A stretch of 53,357 bases of DNA from assembly GCA_012269745.1 (NCBI GenBank), contig JAAXJR010000026.1:11067-64423 (forward strand), given 5' to 3'. Below, in pieces: positions 17,116 through 25,928 of this stretch; the stretch's first letter is position 1; the number at the start of each line of letters is the position of its first letter. A model generated the notes under the pieces. The model saw nothing but the letters and a program-made list of their open reading frames with translations. It did not search any database and was not told the DNA's origin. The stretch is from Flavobacteriales bacterium. GTDB lineage: Bacteria; Bacteroidota; Bacteroidia; Flavobacteriales; Schleiferiaceae. The translations under genes and the position numbers were made by a program.

Positions 17116-17151
17116 CAAGGGCGGTGCCGATGGCACCGCCCTTGTGTTTTT
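17116..17151 (+). terminator. Terminator of the outer-membrane protein gene
   Basis: A perfect 13-bp stem (17116-17128 with 17132-17144, core AAGGGCGGTGCC) around a GAT loop, followed by TGTTTTT. It also lies at the end of the minus-strand glmS unit, though the minus-strand T run is weak. Confidence 0.85.
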
Positions 17152-17171
17152 ATAGTATCTGCTACAAATTA

Positions 17172-17267
17172 TTAGCCTTTCGCTTTCTGCGAACGACGAA
17201 CAATTACATAAGCTACGACTACGGTCACCACTATTGTAGATACAAGCCAAAGAGAATATGTGTTCAT
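17172..17267 (-). CDS. Single-span membrane peptide of 31 residues, unknown function
   Basis: A short open frame of 31 codons starting with ATG at 17267 and ending with TAA at 17172-17174. The peptide begins MNTYSLWLVSTIVVTVVVAY, has one hydrophobic span (about residues 5-23) and ends in a basic tail VRRSQKAKG. This is the composition of a real small membrane protein with the C-terminus in the cytoplasm by the positive-inside rule. It starts 29 bases after the glmS stop in the same direction with no terminator between them, so it is likely cotranscribed with glmS. No family is recognised. Chance cannot be excluded for so short a frame, but the span plus basic tail would be unusual by chance. 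Confidence 0.6.
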   Translation of the reverse strand: MNTYSLWLVSTIVVTVVVAYVIVRRSQKAKG

Positions 17268-17296
17268 AATGTTGGGGTTAGATTAACGGTATTCTG

Positions 17297-19141
17297 TTAC
17301 TCCACCGTAACCGACTTCGCTAGGTTACGTGGACGATCCACATCACAACCTCTCATCACAGCGATGTAGTAGCTGAGAAGCTGTAGTGGCACTACAGTAA
17401 GAAGTGGTGTTAGCGCCTCCAAGGTTGCTGGAATCTCAATGATGTGATCTGCACTCTTGACAATCTCGGCATCTCCTTCAGTAACCACAGCGATTACCTT
17501 ACCGTGACGGGCTTTCACCTCTTGAATATTACTTACCAGTTTTTCGTAATGGCCGTTGTTTGGCGCTACTACGATCACAGGCATGTTTTCATCAATCAAA
17601 GCGATCGGACCGTGCTTCATCTCAGCAGCTGGATATCCTTCTGCGTGGATGTATGAAATCTCCTTTAGTTTCAAGGCTCCTTCTAAGGCAATAGGAAAAT
17701 TGACACCACGACCTAAATACAAACAGTTACTTGCATCTTTATACAATCCTGAGATTTCTTCAATCAATTCTTTAGACTCAAGTACTTTCTCTACTTTCTT
17801 CGGAATTACACTCAATTCATTCAAAAGAGCGCGGTATTGAGACGTGGAGAATTCTCCGCGAATCTTTCCTAGTTCGAGAGCCATCATCGTAAGAACCGTT
17901 ACCTGAGAAGTGAATGCTTTTGTTGAAGCTACTCCAATCTCTGGACCGGCGTGAGTATACGCACCAGCATGAGTTTCACGAGCAATTGTTGATCCAGGTA
18001 CATTACAAATACCAAAGACCATAGCTCCCGCTTCTTTAGCCATCTTGATGGCCGCCAAAGTATCTGCCGTTTCACCACTTTGAGAGATGGCGATAACTAC
18101 GTCGTTTTTTCGAATGATTGGATTGCGGTATCTAAATTCTGAACCGTACTCAACCTCAACAGGGATGCGTGCAAATTCTTCAAAAAGATACTCTGCTACC
18201 AAGGCGCTGTGCCAAGAGGTACCACACGCAGTCATGATGATGCGGTCGGCATTGCGAAAGCGGTCGGCATATTCTTCCAAACCACTCATTTTAATCATCC
18301 CTTGCTCTGGCAAAAGACGACCACGGAAGGTATCGTAAATAGCACGAGGCTGCTCGTAGATTTCCTTCATCATGAAGTAATCGTAACCGCCTTTTTCGAT
18401 GCTTTCAAGGTCCATTTGGAGCTTGTGAACTTGGCCTTCTACAGCTTCATCACTTTCAATCAATCGGATGTCCAAACGACCTTCAGCCGTTAAGCTGGCC
18501 ATTTCACCATCCTCAAGGTAGATAGCATCTTTGGTATATTCTAAGAACGGAGTAGCATCTGAACCGATGAACTTCTCGTTTACGCCTAAACCGATCACGA
18601 GCGGTGAACCTAGTTTGGCAACTACTACCTCTTCAGGGTTGTTTTTGTCATAAATGCAAATAGCGTATGCACCTATCACCTGAGTCAATGCAATGCGCAC
18701 AGCACGCTTTAGGTCACAACCCTCTTGATCTTGGATGTATTGAATGAAATTTACAAGAACTTCCGTATCAGTTTCACTGTGAAATTCAAACCCGTTTTCA
18801 ATGAGTAATTCCTTCAGAGCTTGGTAATTTTCGATAATACCGTTGTGTACCAATACGAGATTACCAGAGTTGCTGACGTGTGGGTGAGCATTTTCGTCTG
18901 AAGGCTGACCGTGTGTGGCCCAGCGTGTGTGGGCAATACCGGTAGAGCCCGAAGTGTCGCCAGAAAGAGCTAGCTCCTCCATGGCTTTCACCATACCTTG
19001 TTTTTTGTAAAGGGTGATTTCTCCGTTTTGCGCTAATGCTACGCCTGAACTATCGTATCCACGATACTCTAGACGCTTGAGGCCGTTGACTAGAATTGGA
19101 AATGCTTTACGATCTCCTACGTATCCTACAATTCCACACAT
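17297..19141 (-). CDS. glmS: Glutamine-fructose-6-phosphate aminotransferase (isomerising)
   Basis: A 614-residue enzyme that makes glucosamine 6-phosphate, the entry to peptidoglycan and lipopolysaccharide sugars. Cys2 of MCGIVGYVGDRK is the glutaminase nucleophile, with RLEYRGYDSSG close by. Two SIS sugar isomerase domains follow (TACGTSWHSALV, SQSGETADTLAA, and LGRGVNFPIALEGALKLKE), and the C-terminus ends in PRNLAKSVTVE, the conserved closing segment. It has its own -7 promoter box. No glmS ribozyme is expected in this phylum and none is seen in the short leader. Confidence 0.97.
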   Translation of the reverse strand: MCGIVGYVGDRKAFPILVNGLKRLEYRGYDSSGVALAQNGEITLYKKQGMVKAMEELALSGDTSGSTGIAHTRWATHGQPSDENAHPHVSNSGNLVLVHNGIIENYQALKELLIENGFEFHSETDTEVLVNFIQYIQDQEGCDLKRAVRIALTQVIGAYAICIYDKNNPEEVVVAKLGSPLVIGLGVNEKFIGSDATPFLEYTKDAIYLEDGEMASLTAEGRLDIRLIESDEAVEGQVHKLQMDLESIEKGGYDYFMMKEIYEQPRAIYDTFRGRLLPEQGMIKMSGLEEYADRFRNADRIIMTACGTSWHSALVAEYLFEEFARIPVEVEYGSEFRYRNPIIRKNDVVIAISQSGETADTLAAIKMAKEAGAMVFGICNVPGSTIARETHAGAYTHAGPEIGVASTKAFTSQVTVLTMMALELGKIRGEFSTSQYRALLNELSVIPKKVEKVLESKELIEEISGLYKDASNCLYLGRGVNFPIALEGALKLKEISYIHAEGYPAAEMKHGPIALIDENMPVIVVAPNNGHYEKLVSNIQEVKARHGKVIAVVTEGDAEIVKSADHIIEIPATLEALTPLLTVVPLQLLSYYIAVMRGCDVDRPRNLAKSVTVE

Positions 19142-19169
19142 AATGATTTGGTTTAGTTGGTTGGTTAGG

Positions 19170-19177
19170 CAAAAATA
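19170..19177 (-). promoter_or_regulatory. Promoter -7 element of glmS
   Basis: The minus strand reads TATTTTTG, a full match to TAnnTTTG, 29 bases before the glmS ATG and only 8 bases after the stop of the upstream DUF4270 gene. Confidence 0.65.
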
Positions 19178-19184
19178 ACGCTAC

Positions 19185-20498
19185 TTATTTACTGCGCGTA
19201 TAGTAAACGTTAAATTCCGCAGGAATGACAGGATGCATACCACCACCAAGAACTACTCTATGGAGGTTGCCGCTGCTTGAAGAAGGTGCGATAAGTATTG
19301 GTAAGATCTCCTCTCGGTCATTCACAAAGTCATGAACCATTCGGGTTACGTTGAACGTGTAGTTGAATTCACGAACATCCGTTCTGGCAACTGTACCACC
19401 CGTTGGGTTCACACTAGAAGAATAATCCTTGATAAGTTGCTGAGTGGTATCGAGGTCCTGAATAAGAATTAACGATCCAGGGAACCTGTATTGACCAGCG
19501 GTTCCTTGAAGAACATCAAAAGAAAGCTCCGCTCTGTTTATAGAGTACCCCTTTCCAATAAGCGTATCTAGATCCGGGAAGTGAAGCTCTGTTCTTACTC
19601 CAGACCCTCCTTGCACATAGGTCAAGACTTCTCCGTTTACGGTGTCTACCATGTCTAAATCGAATTGGGCATTGGTGTAATCGTTTGAGAACAAGTTGTA
19701 GCTTAAAGTAGGATCACCGAAATTCTGACCAAAAGTCAAATTGAACACTTTCGCAATAGTATCATCAACACCCGTATGGTAGTAAAGCTGAATTAATGAC
19801 CCTGAAGCATCCAGATTAAAATATCCTGCTACACTAGAGCCCATACCTTCATCCGTAAAGTAGAGACCTGGCACTTCTTTTACGAAATCTTCATTATCTG
19901 CAAAGTGACTCTCACCATTGATAGCAGCATCAAAAATGTTCGTCTGGAAATACGCTGGATCGGCATCGAACGAGAGGAAACCTACCAAGGTGTCTACACC
20001 GTTGAATACTGTATCGCGAGGTCCAAGTACGACCATGGTATCAGCAATGGCAGGACCATAATTCACCGTGCCGTTAGAATAATAGGACAACGAATCAACC
20101 TGCTCATCGAGCAAAGGATAGACTTTCAAATCAATATCATCGCCTTCAACTCCGTAATAGCTCGAGTAGGCAATACGCACCTTTACAGAATCACAGATAG
20201 TCCCTTCGCCAAAATCAGGTGATGATTTAGAGAGTAAAATTCTGGTGAAAAAAGAAGCATTGGTACGACCAAAAATTGGATCATCATAATTACCAAGAAT
20301 GACCTGTGAAGGATTCTTAGTACTTACGCTATCCCAACTTCTCGTGAAAGAAACTACGGGGAAAGTAAGCTTCTCACCAAGTTCAGGACGCTCATCAACG
20401 AACTTTCCAGAGCCAATGGTACCATTGCTTTTTTCACACGAAGCGAAAACAGCTACAGCAAAGATTAGGCTTAGGGCGAAACGAAATTTATTCGGCAT
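19185..20498 (-). CDS. DUF4270 family lipoprotein
   Basis: A 437-residue protein with a lipoprotein signal whose lipobox ends VFASC, placing the lipidated Cys near residue 22. The mature part contains segments typical of DUF4270 (NASFFTRILLS, then DSVKVRIAYSSYYG near residue 100), a family found almost only in Bacteroidota and expected at the outer membrane; its function is unknown. A second in-frame ATG lies three codons upstream at 20507. Either start overlaps the end of the glycogen-synthase-like gene by 11-20 bases, so the two genes are translationally coupled, as is common in this phylum. Confidence 0.88.
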   Translation of the reverse strand: MPNKFRFALSLIFAVAVFASCEKSNGTIGSGKFVDERPELGEKLTFPVVSFTRSWDSVSTKNPSQVILGNYDDPIFGRTNASFFTRILLSKSSPDFGEGTICDSVKVRIAYSSYYGVEGDDIDLKVYPLLDEQVDSLSYYSNGTVNYGPAIADTMVVLGPRDTVFNGVDTLVGFLSFDADPAYFQTNIFDAAINGESHFADNEDFVKEVPGLYFTDEGMGSSVAGYFNLDASGSLIQLYYHTGVDDTIAKVFNLTFGQNFGDPTLSYNLFSNDYTNAQFDLDMVDTVNGEVLTYVQGGSGVRTELHFPDLDTLIGKGYSINRAELSFDVLQGTAGQYRFPGSLILIQDLDTTQQLIKDYSSSVNPTGGTVARTDVREFNYTFNVTRMVHDFVNDREEILPILIAPSSSSGNLHRVVLGGGMHPVIPAEFNVYYTRSK

Positions 20499-21306
20499 CT
20501 GTTTCAACCAGGAGAGATTCGTACACCTTGATCGCCTCTTCAGGCTGCTCCATGAATGTCGTACCGTCGATCACCTCAACACCGATAGATTTAGCGTATT
20601 CTGCAACCTCTTCAGTGTTTTGCTCACCTAAAATGAGTACGTCTGAATATTTCGCCGCGAGCTTTTGGAGATCAACACTCGTAGGTGCTTCAAGGCCCTC
20701 GGTCAAGCTTGGGTCGATCTCGTCAAACTCCATCCCTGCTTTCAAGTTAGGACCTAGAGTTCCGTCAAAGCCGTTATCATATGCTGAAAATACCACCTTA
20801 GCATCTTTGAAGATTGGGTTCTCGCTTTGGAAGAGTTTCAAATACATTGGAACTAAAGCAGACATCCAACCGTGAACGTGGATAACATCCGGCTTCCAAC
20901 CTAGCTTCTCTACAGTGTCAATAGCACCTTTAGAGAAGAAAAGCGTACGCTCGTCGTTGTCTTCGAAGTACTTGCCATCTGCATCCGTGTAGGTGAATTT
21001 ACGCTTGAAGTATTCCTCGTTGTCAATGAAATACACCTGCATACGTGCACCTGGAACAGAAGCAACCTTGATGATCAAAGGCATGTCCATATCGTTGATT
21101 ACGACATTCATACCGCTCAAGCGAATAACCTCGTGCAACTGGTGACGGCGCTCATTAATGACCCCAAAACGAGGCATGAACACGCGCACTTGATGTCCGC
21201 TGTTATTAGTTTTCTTAGCTAGCGCTAGAGTTGTACTTGAAATCTTGTTCTCAGGTAGGTATGGGTGAATCTCTTGTGAGATAAACAATACTCTCTTACT
21301 ATCCAT
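20488..21306 (-). CDS. GT5-like glycogen/starch synthase N-terminal-domain protein
   Basis: A 272-residue protein matching only the N-terminal Rossmann domain of glycogen synthase (GT5): VLFISQEIHPYL, DVIHVHGWMSALVPMYLK. Full GlgA is about 480 residues and has a second, GT1-like domain that binds ADP-glucose; that domain is absent here because the frame ends at a normal stop. The Lys-x-Gly-Gly motif near the N-terminus of GlgA is also missing: the place reads LPENKISSTTLALAKK. Flavobacterial genomes often carry this short form, labelled glycogen synthase. Catalysis in the classic manner seems unlikely. It is divergent from panC and overlaps the DUF4270 lipoprotein gene. Confidence 0.85.
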   Translation of the reverse strand: MDSKRVLFISQEIHPYLPENKISSTTLALAKKTNNSGHQVRVFMPRFGVINERRHQLHEVIRLSGMNVVINDMDMPLIIKVASVPGARMQVYFIDNEEYFKRKFTYTDADGKYFEDNDERTLFFSKGAIDTVEKLGWKPDVIHVHGWMSALVPMYLKLFQSENPIFKDAKVVFSAYDNGFDGTLGPNLKAGMEFDEIDPSLTEGLEAPTSVDLQKLAAKYSDVLILGEQNTEEVAEYAKSIGVEVIDGTTFMEQPEEAIKVYESLLVETDAE

Positions 21307-21334
21307 ACGGATTAGATGTTTTAAAACTAGAATG

Positions 21335-21342
21335 CAAAGATA
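21335..21342 (-). promoter_or_regulatory. Promoter -7 element of the glgA-like gene
   Basis: The minus strand reads TATCTTTG, a full match to TAnnTTTG, 29 bases before the start codon at 21306. Confidence 0.7.
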
Positions 21343-21374
21343 CCTTTTTTTACCTCAGTTTCCTAAGAATAGCC

Positions 21375-21382
21375 TAGTTTTG
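21375..21382 (+). promoter_or_regulatory. Promoter -7 element of panC
   Basis: TAGTTTTG is a full match to TAnnTTTG, 20 bases before the panC ATG. Together with the minus-strand box at 21335-21342 it makes a compact divergent promoter region. Confidence 0.75.
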
Positions 21383-21401
21383 AGCCCTTTTACATCCCAA
21401 A

Positions 21402-22247
21402 ATGACCGTTTTAAGAAGTCTTTTAGATTTAAACACTTGGAGAAACAGCCTTGATGAGAAAACACTCGGTTTTGTACCTACGATGGGCGCGCTTCACCGA
21501 GGTCATTTAAGCCTAGTCGAACAAAGTCTTTCGCAATGCGAGGTTACCTTGGTGAGCATTTATGTAAACCCTACCCAGTTCAACAATCCTGATGATTTGG
21601 CAAAATATCCGTCAACGTTAGAGCAAGATTTAGCGCTGTTGCAGGAAGCTAGTGATGTGGTCGTTTACTTGCCGAAACAGGAGGATTTATATCCGAACGG
21701 TCTTGCCTCCAGAAGCTTTGATTTTGGTTCTCTGGGCCAATTCATGGAAGGCGCCGGTCGTCCAGGACATTTTGAAGGAATGGCAACAGTGGTCACTCGA
21801 TTCTTCGAGATAATCAAACCACACAAAGCCTTTTTTGGGGAGAAGGACTACCAGCAGCTGGCTATAATTAAGAAGGTCGTTGCAGATGAGAATTGGCCAG
21901 TTGAAATTATCCCAGGTGCCACACTTCGTGAGAAAGACGGCTTAGCGATGAGCAGTAGAAACCTTCGTCTCGATGCTTCGCAACGCACAAGTGCCAAGGA
22001 AATTTATGCGATTATCACGAATTGGATCCAATCAAAGGCATTTACATCGACTACTCCAGCAGCGGGGAAAACTGAGCTAATTAACGCCATAAATGACGTT
22101 GCTCACCTCGACGTCGAATACATAGAGTTCAGCGAGGCGGACACACTCGTTCCCGTGAATTCTTTTGATCTGAATGTTCCAACAAGAGTCTTTGCCGCAG
22201 TTATGTGTGGAAAAGTTCGTCTTATCGATAACCTTCCTCTTTTTTAA
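21402..22247 (+). CDS. panC: Pantothenate synthetase
   Basis: A 281-residue enzyme that joins pantoate and beta-alanine with ATP to give pantothenate, the precursor of coenzyme A. The HIGH-like ATP motif appears in [17 protein letters not shown] and the second nucleotide motif in [10 protein letters not shown]; the pantoate-binding stretch [15 protein letters not shown] is intact. It is the first gene of a plus-strand unit, 14 bases before panD, which supplies the beta-alanine. Confidence 0.96.
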   Translation: MTVLRSLLDLNTWRNSLDEKTLGFVPTMGALHRGHLSLVEQSLSQCEVTLVSIYVNPTQFNNPDDLAKYPSTLEQDLALLQEASDVVVYLPKQEDLYPNGLASRSFDFGSLGQFMEGAGRPGHFEGMATVVTRFFEIIKPHKAFFGEKDYQQLAIIKKVVADENWPVEIIPGATLREKDGLAMSSRNLRLDASQRTSAKEIYAIITNWIQSKAFTSTTPAAGKTELINAINDVAHLDVEYIEFSEADTLVPVNSFDLNVPTRVFAAVMCGKVRLIDNLPLF

Positions 22248-22261
22248 TCTACTTTTGCGCC

Positions 22262-22612
22262 ATGCAAATAGAGGTAGTAAAGAGTAAAATTCACCGAATT
22301 AAGGTCACAGGAGCTGACCTAGACTATGTCGGTTCTATCACTTTAGACGACGATTTAATGGCCGCGGCGGGCATCATCCCAGGCGAACGCGTGTACATCG
22401 TCAACGTGAATAACGGAGAACGTTTTGACACCTATACTATTTCAGGTGGAAACAGTACCGGCCAGGTGGTACTCAATGGACCGGCAGCGCGACGTGTTCA
22501 GAAAGGAGATGTAATCATCATTATTGCCTATGCTCAAATGACACCCGAAGAGGCAAAGTCATTTAAACCTCAAATCGTTTTCCCGAACGAATCAACTAAC
22601 CTTTTGAAGTAG
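22262..22612 (+). CDS. panD: Aspartate 1-decarboxylase proenzyme
   Basis: A 116-residue pyruvoyl enzyme precursor. It cleaves itself between Gly24 and Ser25 in the visible [10 protein letters not shown] segment, turning Ser25 into the pyruvoyl group that decarboxylates aspartate to beta-alanine. The C-terminal half with [13 protein letters not shown], the [12 protein letters not shown]-like segment [12 protein letters not shown] and IIIIAYAQM is normal. It follows panC directly, and its TAG stop shares its G with the GTG start of the next gene. Confidence 0.96.
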   Translation: MQIEVVKSKIHRIKVTGADLDYVGSITLDDDLMAAAGIIPGERVYIVNVNNGERFDTYTISGGNSTGQVVLNGPAARRVQKGDVIIIIAYAQMTPEEAKSFKPQIVFPNESTNLLK

Positions 22613-23586
22613 TGTCTTTGAATGTGAAAAAGACCATTCAATACGTGCTCTTTTTGAGTATCGGAATTGCATTGCTCTACCTCACATTTCGAAACACCAA
22701 TCCAGCTGATCTCTGGACGAACATTCGCTCCGTAGACGGTTTCGGTTTACTACTTGCCCTTGGCATTGGCTTCATTGCGATAATCATTCGTGGTATTCGT
22801 TGGGTCCAATTACTCGCTTCGCTCGGGTACAAGGTCTCACCAGTAAATGCCATTTCCGCAGTTGCCTTTTCTTATTTAGTCAACTTAGTTACACCTCGTG
22901 TTGGCGAAGTGGCACGCTGTACGGCATTGAATCGTACCGATGAAGTGCCTTTCGACAAACTCTTCGGCACCGTAGTGCTTGAACGTGTAGTAGATACCCT
23001 AATGTTCGGCCTCGTCGTACTCGTGACATTATTCACCCAAGCGCAACAGCTAGGCATCTTCTTAGAACAAAGCGGCGCAGATATTCCTGAGCTATCCTTT
23101 GGACTTATCGCAGGACTTATCGCAGGAATGCTCCTCCTCTTAGCAGTGGTTTGGAGCACCCGTAAAATTTGGTCGCAGTGGTCTTTCGTTCAGAAAATCT
23201 CCGGCTTCCTTTGGGGGATCGTAGAGGGGCTCAAGAGCGTTCAAAAGGTGGAGAACAAACCGTTGTTCTGGCTGTATTCATTAGCCATTTGGGGCTGCTA
23301 TGTCGGCACCATTGTCGTAGGTTTCCAAATTGTTGACGGCCTAGCCGATTTAGGTGTGGGTGCAGCATTCTACATCAGCGTTGCTGCAGCATTAGGTTTT
23401 GTCGTACCCGTACCCGGTGGTATTGGCGCTTACCACTATCTCGTTTCAAAAGCCCTCACCGTCTTAGGTTATAGCCCAGATCTTGGTATCGCCTTTGCAA
23501 CCATCATTCACAGTGGTCAGAGCTTGATGTTCATAACTACTGGTGCAATTGGCATGGGTATTCTGTATTTTGCGAGGAAGAAGTAA
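22612..23586 (+). CDS. Flippase-like integral membrane protein (lysylphosphatidylglycerol synthase TM family)
   Basis: A 324-residue protein with about eight membrane spans, matching the LPG_synthase_TM family (formerly UPF0104). Family features are the VNLVTPRVGEVARCTAL segment early and VPVPGGIGAYHYLVSKAL late in the protein. It lacks the cytoplasmic aminoacyl-transfer domain of MprF, so it would be only the flippase-like half. Substrate unknown. The start codon is GTG and overlaps the panD stop by one base (TAGTG), which suggests coupled translation. Confidence 0.88.
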   Translation: MSLNVKKTIQYVLFLSIGIALLYLTFRNTNPADLWTNIRSVDGFGLLLALGIGFIAIIIRGIRWVQLLASLGYKVSPVNAISAVAFSYLVNLVTPRVGEVARCTALNRTDEVPFDKLFGTVVLERVVDTLMFGLVVLVTLFTQAQQLGIFLEQSGADIPELSFGLIAGLIAGMLLLLAVVWSTRKIWSQWSFVQKISGFLWGIVEGLKSVQKVENKPLFWLYSLAIWGCYVGTIVVGFQIVDGLADLGVGAAFYISVAAALGFVVPVPGGIGAYHYLVSKALTVLGYSPDLGIAFATIIHSGQSLMFITTGAIGMGILYFARKK

Positions 23587-23595
23587 TTCACTCGC

Positions 23596-24948
23596 ATGGC
23601 AAAAAGTAGAAGCATTTTTATCTGTACCAACTGTGGCACCGAACATTCAAAATGGATGGGTCAGTGTCAAGGCTGTAAGGAATGGAACACGCTCGTGGAG
23701 GAGATTCAGTCCAAGAGCAAACCTGATCCACGAGCGTGGAGCGGCGATAACGCTTCGAGTAAGCCATTAAAAATTGATGAAGTAGAGCACACGACCGTGC
23801 AGCGCTTCCCCATTCGCGACGAAGAGTTTTCGAGGGTGTTGGGTGGTGGTATTGTGCCGGGATCTGTGGTTCTTCTTGGCGGTGAGCCCGGTATAGGAAA
23901 GAGCACATTATTGTTGCAAATGGCCCTGAAATTCAGTGGAACTGTTGCCTATATCAGTGGTGAGGAAAGTCCATCGCAGATCAAGCTGAGAGCCGAAAGG
24001 ATAGGTCGTACTGAGAGCGAATTGTTTTTGTTGAGTGAAACAAAGACGGAGGCCATTTTCAACCATTTGAAAAAGATGCGGCCGCACCTTGTAGTGGTAG
24101 ATTCTATTCAGACGCTGCACGTACCGCACGTTGAAAGCACGCCAGGCTCAGTGGCTCAGATTAGAGAGAGCGCTGCAAGCTTTATTCGCTATGCTAAGGA
24201 AACGGGGACACCAGTGCTCTTGATTGGCCATATCAACAAGGAAGGGAGCATTGCAGGTCCAAAGATATTGGAACACATGGTGGACGTTGTTCTCCAGTTT
24301 GAGGGCGACCCTAACCTGTTGTACCGCATCCTTAGGGCACACAAGAACAGATTTGGCTCTACCCATGAGATTGGCTTATATACTATGGAACAGGCTGGTT
24401 TGCAAGGCGTTGCAAACCCTAGTGATTTATTGTTGACCAAACAACACGACGGCCTGAGCGGCAATGCTGTAGCGGTGCTTTTGGAGGGCGTTCGCCCTAT
24501 GTTGTTAGAATTGCAGGCGTTGTGTTCTACTGCCGTTTATGGGACGCCGCAGCGTTCTACAACGGGTTTTGATACGCGCCGATTAAACATGCTCCTAGCT
24601 GTTTTGGAGAAGCGTTGTGGGTTCCGATTGGGACAGAAGGACGTCTTTTTGAACATCACCGGTGGTTTGCGCGTAGACGACCCGGCATTAGACCTAGCCG
24701 TTATTGCGGCTATCCTTAGCTCAAATGCTGACGAGCCTATTTCAGGCAAGGTGTGCTTTGCAGCGGAAGTAGGGCTAACCGGTGAAGTGAGGCCGGTAAC
24801 CAAGGTTGAGCAACGCATTCGAGAAGCAGAAAAGCTTGGCTTTGAACGTATCTATGTAAGCGGTCACCACCAAATAGAAAAATCCCACTACGACATTGCC
24901 ATAGTGGGATTGAAAAGAATTGAAGAATTGGTCCGCGCCCAATTCTAA
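23596..24948 (+). CDS. radA: DNA repair protein RadA
   Basis: A 450-residue RecA-like ATPase of recombinational repair that drives branch migration. The N-terminal zinc finger uses C10, C13, C24 and C27. Walker A is GGEPGIGKST (residues 95-104), the RadA-specific KNRFG motif is in AHKNRFGSTHEIG, and the C-terminal Lon-like domain begins near residue 300. It is the last gene of the panC unit, nine bases after the flippase gene. Near its 3' end the DNA carries a perfect 10-bp inverted repeat that probably ends the convergent OmpA transcript (24881-24911). Confidence 0.96.
   Translation: MAKSRSIFICTNCGTEHSKWMGQCQGCKEWNTLVEEIQSKSKPDPRAWSGDNASSKPLKIDEVEHTTVQRFPIRDEEFSRVLGGGIVPGSVVLLGGEPGIGKSTLLLQMALKFSGTVAYISGEESPSQIKLRAERIGRTESELFLLSETKTEAIFNHLKKMRPHLVVVDSIQTLHVPHVESTPGSVAQIRESAASFIRYAKETGTPVLLIGHINKEGSIAGPKILEHMVDVVLQFEGDPNLLYRILRAHKNRFGSTHEIGLYTMEQAGLQGVANPSDLLLTKQHDGLSGNAVAVLLEGVRPMLLELQALCSTAVYGTPQRSTTGFDTRRLNMLLAVLEKRCGFRLGQKDVFLNITGGLRVDDPALDLAVIAAILSSNADEPISGKVCFAAEVGLTGEVRPVTKVEQRIREAEKLGFERIYVSGHHQIEKSHYDIAIVGLKRIEELVRAQF
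24881..24911 (-). terminator. Probable terminator of the ompA-like unit inside radA
   Basis: Read on the minus strand, AATCCCACTA (24911-24902) pairs perfectly with TAGTGGGATT (24890-24881) around an 11-base loop, and TTT follows directly, giving a five-T run with the stem end. It lies 46 bases after the stop of the OmpA-family gene. The plus strand has no T run after the stem. Confidence 0.6.
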
Positions 24949-24956
24949 TGATCTAC

Positions 24957-25919
24957 TTATTCTCCTGCGGAATCCAAAAGATTTGCAAGCTCAGTTAAAT
25001 CTGGCGTAAGGATAATCTCCGTGCGACGGTTAATGGCTTTGTTGCTCGAAGAGCTGTTCTCAACAAGCGGCACATATTCACCACGACCGGCAGCTGTTAT
25101 TCGCTTTGGATCTAAGCCTGAGTTTTTGGTCAAGATTTTAACCACGTTAGTGGCACGCATCACACTAAGGTCCCAGTTGTCTTTAACCTGACTCTGACCG
25201 CGGTACGGGTCATTGTCCGTATGGCCTTCAACTAAGACACTGATTTCCTCATTTTCAGCCAATACTCGCGCAAGGTTTTCCAAGGCTACCTGACCGTTTG
25301 TAGCAACGTTCCATGAACCTGGTGCAAAAAGCAAGCTGTTTTCAAGACTTACATAAACTTTGCCGTCGCGCATGTTGACGGTAAGTCCCTTGCCTGTAAA
25401 GCCAAGCAATGCATCCGCCACCTTTTGGCGAACGTAGTTCACTGTGCTGTCTTGACGACGGATAACTCCTTCGAGCTCAGCAACACGACGCTGGCCTTTT
25501 TCCAAAGCACGACGCTCGGTGTTCAGGCTGTCCTCTTTCGCTTGAAGACGGCTTTGTATCGTACTAAGCTCGTCCATTAATGCTTTGTTCTCTCTTGCAC
25601 TCGCCGCAATTAAAGTACTGTTGTTGTCTAGCAAGTAATCGTACTGCTTAGATAAACGGTCGTACTTCGTTTGCAAAGCACGTAGCTCGTCAAACTTTGC
25701 AGTAGTATCCTCTTGAAGCTGATTCACCTCACGACGTACCTCACCTAAAGTGCGCTCGAGCTCTGAATTTTCAGCAGCACGCAATTCAGTCTTCTGTCTC
25801 AGCTGATCCGCTTCGTTCGACAGTAGGTCGTATTTTTCTTGTAAGGTCTTATGCACCTTAGTGCTCACACACGAAGTGGTGAGTGCTCCTAGGAGTGCAA
25901 AAATGAATAGCTTCTTCAT
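24957..25919 (-). CDS. OmpA-family lipoprotein with coiled coil
   Basis: A 320-residue envelope protein. A short lipoprotein signal ends LTTSC (Cys17). Residues about 25-165 are a long coiled coil rich in Leu, Glu, Arg and Gln. The C-terminal third is an OmpA domain (VLVEGHTDNDPYRG, then NWDLSVMRATNVVKIL and NRRTEIIL) with the Asp and Arg residues that hold the peptide stem of peptidoglycan. The protein would be lipid-anchored and reach to the cell wall through the coiled coil. It follows the coiled-coil membrane protein by nine bases, so the two are one operon. Confidence 0.9.
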   Translation of the reverse strand: MKKLFIFALLGALTTSCVSTKVHKTLQEKYDLLSNEADQLRQKTELRAAENSELERTLGEVRREVNQLQEDTTAKFDELRALQTKYDRLSKQYDYLLDNNSTLIAASARENKALMDELSTIQSRLQAKEDSLNTERRALEKGQRRVAELEGVIRRQDSTVNYVRQKVADALLGFTGKGLTVNMRDGKVYVSLENSLLFAPGSWNVATNGQVALENLARVLAENEEISVLVEGHTDNDPYRGQSQVKDNWDLSVMRATNVVKILTKNSGLDPKRITAAGRGEYVPLVENSSSSNKAINRRTEIILTPDLTELANLLDSAGE

Positions 25920-25928
25920 GGGATTGGT

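Noticed and set aside
19142-19184. glmS ribozyme before glmS
   Set aside because: The leader is too short, has none of the ribozyme core, and the ribozyme is a Firmicutes feature.
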